From contig NZ_JANTEZ010000001.1 in the NCBI RefSeq assembly GCF_024978135.1, positions 372,001-436,000 of the forward strand: 64,000 nt of DNA, given 5' to 3'. Of the stretch, positions 53,639 to 61,349 are shown piece by piece. Under the pieces are notes generated by a model. That model saw only the letters and a program-made list of their open reading frames with translations, was not told the DNA's origin and made no database searches. This stretch comes from Herbiconiux gentiana (GTDB lineage Bacteria > Actinomycetota > Actinomycetes > Actinomycetales > Microbacteriaceae). A program made the position numbers and the translations under genes. The stretch's first letter is position 1, and each line of letters begins with the position of its first letter.

Positions 53639-55675
53639 GTGACAAGCGCCCCGCCCGACCCGATGATCGGACGTCTCATCGACGGCCGCTACTCGGTGCG
53701 GTCCCGCATCGCGCGCGGCGGCATGGCCACCGTCTACCTGGCCACCGACCTGCGCCTGGAGCGCCAGGTGGCCATCAAGATCATGCACGGGCACCTCGCC
53801 GACGACGCCGTGTTCAAGGAGCGCTTCGTGCAGGAGGCCCGCTCGGCGGCCCGGCTCGCGCATCCGAACGTCGTGAACGTCTTCGACCAGGGCCAGGACA
53901 GCGACATGGCGTACCTCGTCATGGAGTACCTGCCCGGTGTCACGCTGCGCGACCTGCTGAAGGACTACGGGAAGCTCACCACCGAGCAGACCGTCGACGT
54001 GATGGACGCGGTGCTCGGCGGGCTCGCCGCGGCACACAAGGCGGGCATCGTGCACCGCGACCTGAAGCCCGAGAACGTGCTGCTCGCCGACGACGGCCGC
54101 ATCAAGATCAGCGACTTCGGGCTGGCACGCGCCGTGTCGGCCAACACGGCCACCGGCCAGGCGCTGCTCGGCACGATCGCCTACCTCTCCCCCGAGCTGC
54201 TCACCCGGGGCACCGCCGACGCCCGCAGCGACATCTACGCGGCCGGCATCATGATGTACGAGATGCTCGTCGGCGCGCAGCCCTACGTGGGCGAGCGGCC
54301 GATGGCCATCGCCTTCCAGCACGCCAACGACCCGATGCCGGTGCCGAGCGCCGCGCAGGCCGGCGTGCCGGAGCAGCTCGACGACCTCGTGCTCTGGGCC
54401 ACCGCGAAGAGCCCCGACGAGCGGCCGAGCGACGCGCGCGAGATGCTCGACCGGTTGCGGGAGGCCGAGCGCGAGATCGTCGGCGCGCGGCCCGTCTCGA
54501 ACGCGACCGCCCGCACCGTGGTGCTTCCCGAGACCTTCGACGCCGACCTCGACCACGCGCAGACGCAGGTGCTCGAGTCGCGCCGCCGCACCGGGCAGAT
54601 GGCGGCCGTCGGCGGGGCGACCGGCGAGACCACGGCCTACGGTGCACCGCTCATGCCGCCGACCGGCCCCATCCCGCCCGGAGCCCCCGGCTCCCCCGGC
54701 TCGCTCGCGGCGCTGAACGACAGCGGCCCGCACACCGCCACCCATCAGCGGCTGGCCACCAAGACGAAGCGTCGACGGCGCCGCGGCGCGTGGGTGTTCG
54801 CACTCGTGCTGTTCGTGGCCGCCGGTCTCGGCACGGGTGCCTGGTACTTCGCCGCCGGCCCCGGCGCCATGCTCACCATCCCCGACGTCACCTCGCAGAC
54901 TCCGGACGAGGCGGTCGCCAGCCTGCAGAAGGCCGGCCTCGAAGCCTCCCAGGCCCCGGCGACGAGCCCCACGGTCCCGGCGGGCTCCGTGATCGGCACC
55001 GACCCGGGCTCGGGCAGCAGCGTGCAGACCGGCTCGGCCGTGTCGGTGCTGGTCTCCTCCGGGCCGGCGATGCTCCCCGTTCCGACGCTGACGGGCATCC
55101 CCGAGGCCGAGGCGCGCACCGCGGTCGAGCAGGCGGGCTTCACGAACACCGACCCGCAGACCCGGTTCAGCGGCGACGTCGAGGCCGGCGTGGTGATGGC
55201 GGCGCTCGACGCGGCCGGTAATCAGCTCGGCGCCGAGTACGGCGAGCAGCAGCCGGTGACCCTCGTGGTCTCCCTCGGCGCGGTGCCCGGCGTGATCGGG
55301 CAGACGCTCGAGGAGGCGCAGGCCACCCTGGCGGCCGTCGGGCTCGTGGGTGTGGAGGGCTCCTCCGACTTCAACGAGGAGGTGCCGGCCGACCAGGTCT
55401 ACAACGCCGTGCTGCCCTCCGACACCGTGCGCCAGGGCGACTCGATCACGCTCGACATCTCACGCGGCCCCGAGCCCGTCACCGTGCCGTCCGACATCGT
55501 CGGCCAGTCCTGGAGCGACGCGAAGCCCACCCTGGTCGCGCTCGGCTTCGACCTGCGCTACAACGCGGTCGCCGACGCCCTCCCCGACGCCTTCAAGATC
55601 AGCGCCACCGACCCGGCCCCCGGCACGAGCCTCCCCCGAGGCTCCTCCCTCACCGTCTCCTTCAGCGTCTTCTAG
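53639..55675 (+). CDS. pknL: PASTA-domain Ser/Thr protein kinase (PknL position)
   Basis: A 678-residue receptor kinase. The kinase domain (about 18-285) has the glycine loop ARGGMATVY, Lys47 (VAIKIM), the catalytic loop HRDLKPEN at 139-146 and DFG at 159-161. A Thr/Pro-rich juxtamembrane part precedes a transmembrane helix (about 382-402) and four extracellular PASTA repeats (about 407-678), which bind peptidoglycan fragments or lipid II. Synteny with idsA-like, Rv2175c and aroG marks it as the PknL orthologue; M. tuberculosis PknL lacks PASTA repeats, corynebacterial PknL has them. It may sense wall synthesis and phosphorylate the Rv2175c-like protein and division proteins. Confidence 0.9.
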   Translation: MTSAPPDPMIGRLIDGRYSVRSRIARGGMATVYLATDLRLERQVAIKIMHGHLADDAVFKERFVQEARSAARLAHPNVVNVFDQGQDSDMAYLVMEYLPGVTLRDLLKDYGKLTTEQTVDVMDAVLGGLAAAHKAGIVHRDLKPENVLLADDGRIKISDFGLARAVSANTATGQALLGTIAYLSPELLTRGTADARSDIYAAGIMMYEMLVGAQPYVGERPMAIAFQHANDPMPVPSAAQAGVPEQLDDLVLWATAKSPDERPSDAREMLDRLREAEREIVGARPVSNATARTVVLPETFDADLDHAQTQVLESRRRTGQMAAVGGATGETTAYGAPLMPPTGPIPPGAPGSPGSLAALNDSGPHTATHQRLATKTKRRRRRGAWVFALVLFVAAGLGTGAWYFAAGPGAMLTIPDVTSQTPDEAVASLQKAGLEASQAPATSPTVPAGSVIGTDPGSGSSVQTGSAVSVLVSSGPAMLPVPTLTGIPEAEARTAVEQAGFTNTDPQTRFSGDVEAGVVMAALDAAGNQLGAEYGEQQPVTLVVSLGAVPGVIGQTLEEAQATLAAVGLVGVEGSSDFNEEVPADQVYNAVLPSDTVRQGDSITLDISRGPEPVTVPSDIVGQSWSDAKPTLVALGFDLRYNAVADALPDAFKISATDPAPGTSLPRGSSLTVSFSVF

Positions 55676-55680
55676 CCCGT

Positions 55681-55752
55681 CCTCCTGCCGAGCCGTCGAA
55701 AAACGCCCCGTCCGCGCTGCGGAGGGGCGTTTTTCGACGGCTCGCCAGGAGG
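55681..55752. terminator. Bidirectional terminator with 29-bp arms
   Basis: A 29-base inverted repeat (55681-55709 against 55724-55752, one mismatch) with a 14-base loop. The arms contain AAAAACGCCCC and GGGGCGTTTTT, so a T-run follows the stem in both directions. It separates the convergent pknL and aroG genes. Confidence 0.9.
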
Positions 55753-55753
55753 G

Positions 55754-57139
55754 TCACGCGCGGGCGGCGCTCGAGACCTTGAGCTCCTCGGCCACCAGGA
55801 AGGCGAGCTCGAGCGACTGCATGTGGTTCAGGCGCGGGTCGCAGAGCGACTCGTAGCGCGTCGACAGGGTCGCCTCGTCGATGTGCTCCGAGCCGCCGAG
55901 GCACTCGGTGACGTCGTCGCCCGTGAGCTCCACGTGGATGCCGCCGGGGTGCGTTCCCGCCGCCCGGTGCGCCTCGAAGAAGCCCTTGACCTCGTCGACC
56001 ACGTCGTCGAAGCGACGCGTCTTGTAGCCGTTGGGCGTGGTCAGGCCGTTGCCGTGCATGGGGTCGGTGACCCAGAGCGGCAGGGCGTCGCTCGACTTGA
56101 TGGCCTCGAGCAGCGGGGGCAGCGCATCCCGGATCTTGCCCGCGCCCATGCGCGTGATGAAGGTCAGGCGACCGGGCTCGCGCTCGGGGTCGAGCTTGTC
56201 GATCAGCCGCAGCATGTCGTCGCCGGTCGTGGTGGGGCCGAGCTTCACGCCGATCGGGTTGCGCACCCGCGACAGGAAGTCGACGTGCGCGCCGTCGAGC
56301 TCGCGCGTGCGCTCCCCGATCCAGATGAAGTGGCTCGAGGTGTTGTACGGCGTGCCCGTGCGCGAGTCGATGCGGGTCATCGGCCGCTCGTAGTCGAACA
56401 GCAGGCCCTCGTGGCTGACGTAGAACTCGGTGCGCTTCAGCGCCTCGAAGTCGGCGCCGCACGCGACCATGAACTTCACGGCGCGGTCGATCTCGCCGGC
56501 GAGCTGCTCGTAGCGCACGTTGGCGGGGTTCGAGGTGAAGCCCTTGTTCCACATGTGCACCTGGCGCAGGTCGGCGAAGCCGCCCTGGGTGAAGGCGCGG
56601 ATGAGGTTCAGCGTCGACGCGGCCATGTGGTACCCGTCGAGCAGGCGCTTCGGGTTGGCGGTGCGCGACTCGGGCGTGAAGTCGTAGCCGTTCACGATGT
56701 CGCCGCGGTAGGCGGGCAGCGTGACGCCGTCACGGGTCTCGGTGTCGCTCGAACGGGGCTTGGCGAACTGCCCGGCCATGCGGCCCATCTTGATGACGGG
56801 CATCGAGGCGCCGTAGGTGAGCACGACGGCCATCTGCAGGATGGTCTTCACCCGGTCGCGGATCTGGTCGGCCGTGGCCCCCGCGAAGGTCTCGGCGCAG
56901 TCGCCGCCCTGCAGGAGGAACGCCTCACCGCGGGCCGCCGTGGCGAGCCGCGAGCGGAGGTTGTCGACCTCGCCGGCGAAGACGAGCGGCGGCAGCGTGG
57001 CGATCTCGCGCGAGACGGCCTCGACGGCGGTCTGGTCGGGCCAGGACGGCTGCTGCTTCACCGGAAGGGTGCGCCAATAGTCCAGACCCGCGATCACCGA
57101 TTCATCCGCTTCGACGATTTGCTCTGTTGGATCTACCAC
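55754..57139 (-). CDS. aroG: Class II DAHP synthase
   Basis: A 461-residue class II (plant/actinobacterial) 3-deoxy-D-arabino-heptulosonate-7-phosphate synthase. Typical motifs: LLQGGDCAETF (metal Cys), MPVIKMGRMAGQFAKPRS, WIGERTRELDGAHVDF, GVKLGPTTT, WVTDPMHGNG and HVELTGDDVTECLGG. It opens the shikimate pathway. The GTG start lies 18 bases after plsC; the 3' end meets pknL at a bidirectional terminator. Confidence 0.96.
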   Translation of the reverse strand: MVDPTEQIVEADESVIAGLDYWRTLPVKQQPSWPDQTAVEAVSREIATLPPLVFAGEVDNLRSRLATAARGEAFLLQGGDCAETFAGATADQIRDRVKTILQMAVVLTYGASMPVIKMGRMAGQFAKPRSSDTETRDGVTLPAYRGDIVNGYDFTPESRTANPKRLLDGYHMAASTLNLIRAFTQGGFADLRQVHMWNKGFTSNPANVRYEQLAGEIDRAVKFMVACGADFEALKRTEFYVSHEGLLFDYERPMTRIDSRTGTPYNTSSHFIWIGERTRELDGAHVDFLSRVRNPIGVKLGPTTTGDDMLRLIDKLDPEREPGRLTFITRMGAGKIRDALPPLLEAIKSSDALPLWVTDPMHGNGLTTPNGYKTRRFDDVVDEVKGFFEAHRAAGTHPGGIHVELTGDDVTECLGGSEHIDEATLSTRYESLCDPRLNHMQSLELAFLVAEELKVSSAARA

Positions 57140-57157
57140 TGGCTTGGATTCCTGTAT

Positions 57158-57856
57158 CTATTTGGCGGTGGCGCGCGGTCGCACGCGTTTCTCCTTGACC
57201 GAAGTCGCATAGACGTCCGCGTATTCCTGGCCTCCCAGGCGGTGCAGCTCGTACATGATCTCGTCGGTCACGGAGCGGAGGATGAACCGGTCTGATTCCA
57301 GTCCCTCGAACCTACTGAAATCTAGTGGCTCCCCGATGACGATGCCAATCCGCCTGATCTTCGGCAGCTTCGTGCCGATGGGCATGACCTTCTCGGTGTC
57401 GATCATGGCGACCGGGATGATCGGCACATGCGCCTCGAGCACCATCCGTGCGACGCCGGTGCGCCCGCGGTAGAGCTTCGCGTCGGGGCTGCGCGTGCCC
57501 TCGGGGTAGATGCCCAGCAGGTCGCCGCGCGCCAGCACCCGGAGGCCGGTGTTCAGCGACGCCTCGGAGGCCTTGCCGCCCGCGCGGTCGATGGGGAGCT
57601 GACCCGAGGCGATGAAGAACAGCCGCACCAGGAAGCCCTTGATGCCCTTGCCGGTGAAGTACTCGCTCTTCGCGAGGAACGACACCTGGCGGTCGACCAC
57701 GACGGGCAGGAACACCGAGTCGCTGAACGAGAGGTGGTTCGAGGCGAGGATCGCGCCGCCGGTGGCGGGGATGTTCTCGAGCCCGATCACCCAGGGCCGG
57801 AACAGCGTCTTCAGCACCGGGGCGATGAGGAGGTACTTGGCGAGGAAGTAGAACAT
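57158..57856 (-). CDS. 1-acyl-glycerol-3-phosphate acyltransferase, PlsC family
   Basis: A 232-residue acyltransferase. The catalytic NHLSFSD (40-46; His41, Asp46), substrate motif EGTRSPD (119-125) and IPVAMI block are intact; a hydrophobic N-terminus (about 3-20) anchors it. It acylates lysophosphatidate or a related acceptor. It follows the glucokinase gene by two bases and matches the Rv2182c position near aroG. Confidence 0.92.
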   Translation of the reverse strand: MFYFLAKYLLIAPVLKTLFRPWVIGLENIPATGGAILASNHLSFSDSVFLPVVVDRQVSFLAKSEYFTGKGIKGFLVRLFFIASGQLPIDRAGGKASEASLNTGLRVLARGDLLGIYPEGTRSPDAKLYRGRTGVARMVLEAHVPIIPVAMIDTEKVMPIGTKLPKIRRIGIVIGEPLDFSRFEGLESDRFILRSVTDEIMYELHRLGGQEYADVYATSVKEKRVRPRATAK

Positions 57857-57858
57857 GC

Positions 57859-58806
57859 TCAGATCGATTCCGCGTACTGGCGGGCGAGGTCGGCCGCGCC
57901 GACGACACCGGCGTCGTTGACGAGCTCGGCGATCGCGAAGGCGGGCTCGGGGTGGTAGCCGCGCGCCGGCAGGCTCTCGAGGAACGACTGGCGGATGGGG
58001 TCGAGCAGCAGGTCGCCGGCCTGGGCGACCCCGCCCCCGATCACGAACAGCTGCGGGTCGAGCACCGCGCCGAGACTCGAGCAGGCCTGGCCGATCCAGG
58101 TGCCGAGCGTACGGAGGGCCGACAGCGCCCCGGGGTCTCCGATGGTGACGAGCTCGCTGACGTCCTGACCCGTCAGCACGCCCTTCCGCTGGCGCACGGA
58201 GGCGAGCACCTGGCCGATGCCGCCCGCGTCGGCCAGTTCGTTCGCGAGCCGGAGCAGCGCTCGGCCGGAGCCGTACTGCTCGATGCAGCCGTGGGCCCCG
58301 CATCCGCAGGGCAGACCGTTCGGCACCACCCGCATGTGCCCGAGCTCGGCGCCGGCACCGAAACCGCCGCGGAACAGACGGTCGCCGCTGACGATGGCGC
58401 CGCCCACCCCCGTGCCGATGGTGAGCATGACCATGTCGCTGACCAGACGCCCGGCGCCGAAGCGGAACTCGGCCCAGCCGGCCGCGTTCGCGTCGTTCTC
58501 GACGATGATGTGCATGCCGAGGCGTTCCTGCAGCTTCTCGCGGAAGGGCTCGTTGCGCCAGTTGATGTTCGGCGCGTAGTAGACGACCGACTGGGAGGCG
58601 TCGATGAAGCCGGCCGCGGCCACCCCTACTGCGGCGATCTCCTCGCCCTCGGCGAGGCCCTGCACCATCGCGACCACCGAGTCCTCGATCACCTGCGGCT
58701 CGGCGGCGATGGTCGGCGTGCGGTCGTGCTTGACGATCGCGCCGAACTCGTCGACGACGGCTCCAGCGATCTTCGTGCCGCCGATGTCGATGCCGATGGC
58801 GCGCAT
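57859..58806 (-). CDS. glk: ROK-family glucokinase
   Basis: A 315-residue ROK kinase. The ATP phosphate loop is IGIDIGGTKIAGAVVDE; the glucose-binding region VENDANAAGWAEF contains the catalytic Asp; GTGVGGAIV and the zinc motif CGCGAHGCIEQ are intact. It phosphorylates glucose, likely the main cytoplasmic route for glucose released by the GH3 enzymes. It heads a leftward operon glk-plsC-aroG and is divergent from the acyl-CoA synthetase gene over about 100 bases. Confidence 0.93.
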   Translation of the reverse strand: MRAIGIDIGGTKIAGAVVDEFGAIVKHDRTPTIAAEPQVIEDSVVAMVQGLAEGEEIAAVGVAAAGFIDASQSVVYYAPNINWRNEPFREKLQERLGMHIIVENDANAAGWAEFRFGAGRLVSDMVMLTIGTGVGGAIVSGDRLFRGGFGAGAELGHMRVVPNGLPCGCGAHGCIEQYGSGRALLRLANELADAGGIGQVLASVRQRKGVLTGQDVSELVTIGDPGALSALRTLGTWIGQACSSLGAVLDPQLFVIGGGVAQAGDLLLDPIRQSFLESLPARGYHPEPAFAIAELVNDAGVVGAADLARQYAESI

Positions 58807-58909
58807 GGATGGTTCCTTCCGACCGGGCGAGACGGCGCCCCGGAGAAGCCCCGGGCGCACCAAGTAGAGTGTAGAGGAGTTGAACCTGACCGGTACCGAA
58901 GGAGCTGCC

Positions 58910-60733
58910 GTGGACCAGTACGAGAACCCTGCCGTCGTCGAGGCCGATCCCGAGGCCAACGTGACCGACCTCCTGGTCGACCGTGTTCGCCAGACCCCCG
59001 ACCAACCGCTGTTCGCCGTGCCCGAGAACGGCGGCTGGCGCGACATCACCGCCGCCGAGTTCCTCACCCAGGTGAAGGCGGTGGCGAAGGGCCTGATCGC
59101 GGCGGGCATCGAGCCCGGCGACAAGATCGGCCTGATGTGCCACACCCGCTACGAGTGGACGCTGATCGACTTCGCCACCTGGTTCGCCGGGGCGGTGCTC
59201 GTGCCGATCTACGAGACCTCCTCCCCCGCCCAGGTGCAGTGGAACCTCAGCGACTCGGGGGCGACCGCGATCATCGTCGAGACGGCCGACCACTTCGCCC
59301 GCTTCGACGAGATCCACGCCGACCTGCCGCTCGTCACCCGCGTCTGGCAGGTCGACCTCGGCGACCTCGACAAGCTCGCCTCGACGGGGGGTGCGGTGTC
59401 CGACGACGAGGTCGAGCGCCGGCGCAATCTCGCCCGCGGCTCCGACCTCGCCACGCTGATCTACACCTCGGGCACGATGGGGCGCCCGAAGGGCTGCGTG
59501 CTGACCCACGCGAACTTCGTCGCGCTGAGCCGCAACGCCGCGGTGTCGATGGCCGACGTGCTCGCGCCCGGGTCCTCGACCCTGCTGTTCGTCACCACCG
59601 CGCACGTCTACGCCCGGTTCATCTCGGTGCTCTCGGTGCACGGCGGTGTGAAGGTCGGCCACGAGTCGAACACGAAGAACCTGCTGCCCGCGCTGGGGTC
59701 GTTCAAGCCGACCTTCCTGCTCGCGGTGCCGCGCGTGTTCGAGAAGGTCTACAACTCCTCGGAGCAGAAGGCCGAGGCCGGCGGCAAGGGCAAGATCTTC
59801 CGGGCCGCGGCCGCGGTCGCGGTGCAGCACTCCGAGGCCCTCGACGCCGGGCACGTGCCGCTCGGGCTGAAGCTGCGCTTCGCCGTGCTCGACCGCCTCG
59901 TGCTGTCGAAGCTGCGCGCCGCGCTCGGCGGCCGTGTGAAGTACGCCGTCTCGGGTTCGGCCCCGCTCGGCCACCACCTGGGGCACTTCTACCGCAGCCT
60001 CGGCGTGAAGATCCTCGAGGGCTACGGCCTCACCGAGACCACCGCCCCGGCCACCGTCAACGTGCCGGAGCAGTTCAAGATCGGCACGGTCGGCCCGCCG
60101 CTGCCCGGCGTCGCCGTGAAGCTCGCGGGAGACAACGAGATCCTGATCAAGGGTGTCAACGTGTTCGCGGGCTACTGGAACAACCCCGAGGCCACGGCCG
60201 AGGTGATGGACGGCGAATGGTTCAAGACGGGTGACATCGGCACCCTCGACGACGACGGCTTCCTCACCATCACCGGGCGCAAGAAGGAGATCATCGTCAC
60301 CGCCGGTGGCAAGAACGTCGCCCCGGCCGTGCTCGAGGACCCGATCCGCGCGAACCCGGTCGTGGGCCAGGTGGTCGTGGTCGGCGACCAGCGTCCGTTC
60401 ATCTCGGCGCTGATCACCCTCGACTCCGAGATGCTGCCCGTGTGGCTCAACAACAACGGTCAGGACGCGACGATGAGCCTCACCGAGGCGGCCGTGAACC
60501 CGGCCGTGCTCGCCGAGATCCAGCGTGCCGTCGACACCGCCAACACACTGGTCTCGCGGGCCGAGTCGATCCGCAAGTTCGTGGTGCTCACCGACGAGTT
60601 CACCGAGGACAGCGGGCACCTCACGCCCAAGATGTCGATCAAGCGCAACGTGATCCTGAAGGATTACGCGGCGGTCGTCGACGGCATCTACTCGGCGGCC
60701 CCGGCCACCGAGGGCCAGTCGCTGGTCTTCTGA
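58910..60733 (+). CDS. Long-chain fatty acid-CoA ligase (FadD15-like)
   Basis: A 607-residue AMP-forming synthetase. The ATP motif is LIYTSGTMGRPKGCVL (about 183-198, with M where T is usual), then GYGLTETTAP, WFKTGDIG and GRKKEIIVTAGGKNVAP; the adenylation Lys is in TPKMSIKRN near the C-terminus. It activates long-chain fatty acids. The GTG at 58910 has GAAGGAG five bases upstream. The order with aroG/plsC resembles the M. tuberculosis fadD15 region. Confidence 0.92.
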   Translation: MDQYENPAVVEADPEANVTDLLVDRVRQTPDQPLFAVPENGGWRDITAAEFLTQVKAVAKGLIAAGIEPGDKIGLMCHTRYEWTLIDFATWFAGAVLVPIYETSSPAQVQWNLSDSGATAIIVETADHFARFDEIHADLPLVTRVWQVDLGDLDKLASTGGAVSDDEVERRRNLARGSDLATLIYTSGTMGRPKGCVLTHANFVALSRNAAVSMADVLAPGSSTLLFVTTAHVYARFISVLSVHGGVKVGHESNTKNLLPALGSFKPTFLLAVPRVFEKVYNSSEQKAEAGGKGKIFRAAAAVAVQHSEALDAGHVPLGLKLRFAVLDRLVLSKLRAALGGRVKYAVSGSAPLGHHLGHFYRSLGVKILEGYGLTETTAPATVNVPEQFKIGTVGPPLPGVAVKLAGDNEILIKGVNVFAGYWNNPEATAEVMDGEWFKTGDIGTLDDDGFLTITGRKKEIIVTAGGKNVAPAVLEDPIRANPVVGQVVVVGDQRPFISALITLDSEMLPVWLNNNGQDATMSLTEAAVNPAVLAEIQRAVDTANTLVSRAESIRKFVVLTDEFTEDSGHLTPKMSIKRNVILKDYAAVVDGIYSAAPATEGQSLVF

Positions 60734-60740
60734 CCGGTCA

Positions 60741-60781
60741 GGTCGGCCGCAGCTGACCTTGCAGGTCGGCTGCGACCGACC
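60741..60781. terminator. Two adjacent hairpins between fadD and def
   Basis: GGTCGGC-CGCA-GCTGACC (60741-60758, one G-T pair) and GGTCGG-CTGCGA-CCGACC (60764-60781) lie in the convergent gap. No T-run follows, so termination without Rho is uncertain. Confidence 0.5.
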
Positions 60782-60793
60782 GGCGGCGACCGG

Positions 60794-61285
60794 CTAGAAC
60801 CAGGTCGACTCGCGCACCTGCCGCATGGCCTCGCGGCGGGTGGGCTTGTCGAGCCGGTCGAGGTAGAGCAGACCGTCGAGGTGATCGGTCTCGTGCTGCA
60901 GCGCCTGGGCGAGCACACCCGTGCCCTCGACGATCACCTCGTCGCCCTCGAGGTCGATGCCGCGTGCCTTCGCGTAGGGGTAGCGGCTGGTCTTGAACCA
61001 GAGCTCGGGCACCGAGAGGCAGCCCTCGTCGACGAGCTCGGGTTCGCCCGAGGTCTCGACGAGCACCGGGTTCAGGATGTACCCGATCTTGCCGTCGACG
61101 TTGTAGCTGAACGCCCGCAGGTTCACCCCGATCTGCGCGGCCGCCACGCCCGCGCGCCCCGGCACCTTCACGCTGTCGAGCAGGTCGTCGACGAGGGCGC
61201 GCACGCGGTCGTCGACCTCCACGATCGGGTCGGACACGGTCTTCAGCACGGGGTCGCCGAACAGGCGGATCTCGCGGACAGTCAC
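60794..61285 (-). CDS. def: Peptide deformylase
   Basis: A 163-residue metalloenzyme. Metal ligands: Cys89 (EGCLSVP), His131 and His135 with catalytic Glu132 (QHETDHLDG). Motif 1 reads AGVAAAQIG, a variant of the usual GLAAPQ form. It removes formyl groups from nascent proteins. It lies 64 bases downstream of pyc and may be read from it. Confidence 0.94.
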   Translation of the reverse strand: MTVREIRLFGDPVLKTVSDPIVEVDDRVRALVDDLLDSVKVPGRAGVAAAQIGVNLRAFSYNVDGKIGYILNPVLVETSGEPELVDEGCLSVPELWFKTSRYPYAKARGIDLEGDEVIVEGTGVLAQALQHETDHLDGLLYLDRLDKPTRREAMRQVRESTWF

Positions 61286-61349
61286 TGCAGTGATTCTCTT
61301 TCGATGGGGTCGGGCGGGCGGAGCAGGGCGGGCGGCTCGGGCCCGGTGG

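Noticed and set aside
58880-58909. TTG start ten codons upstream in the acyl-CoA synthetase gene
   Set aside because: The GTG at 58910 has GAAGGAG at proper spacing; the TTG version would contain that site in its coding part.
60837-61285. Deformylase with an altered motif 1 (AGVAAAQIG) as inactive
   Set aside because: The metal ligands Cys89, His131, His135 and catalytic Glu132 are all present, and motif 1 variants are common in actinobacteria.
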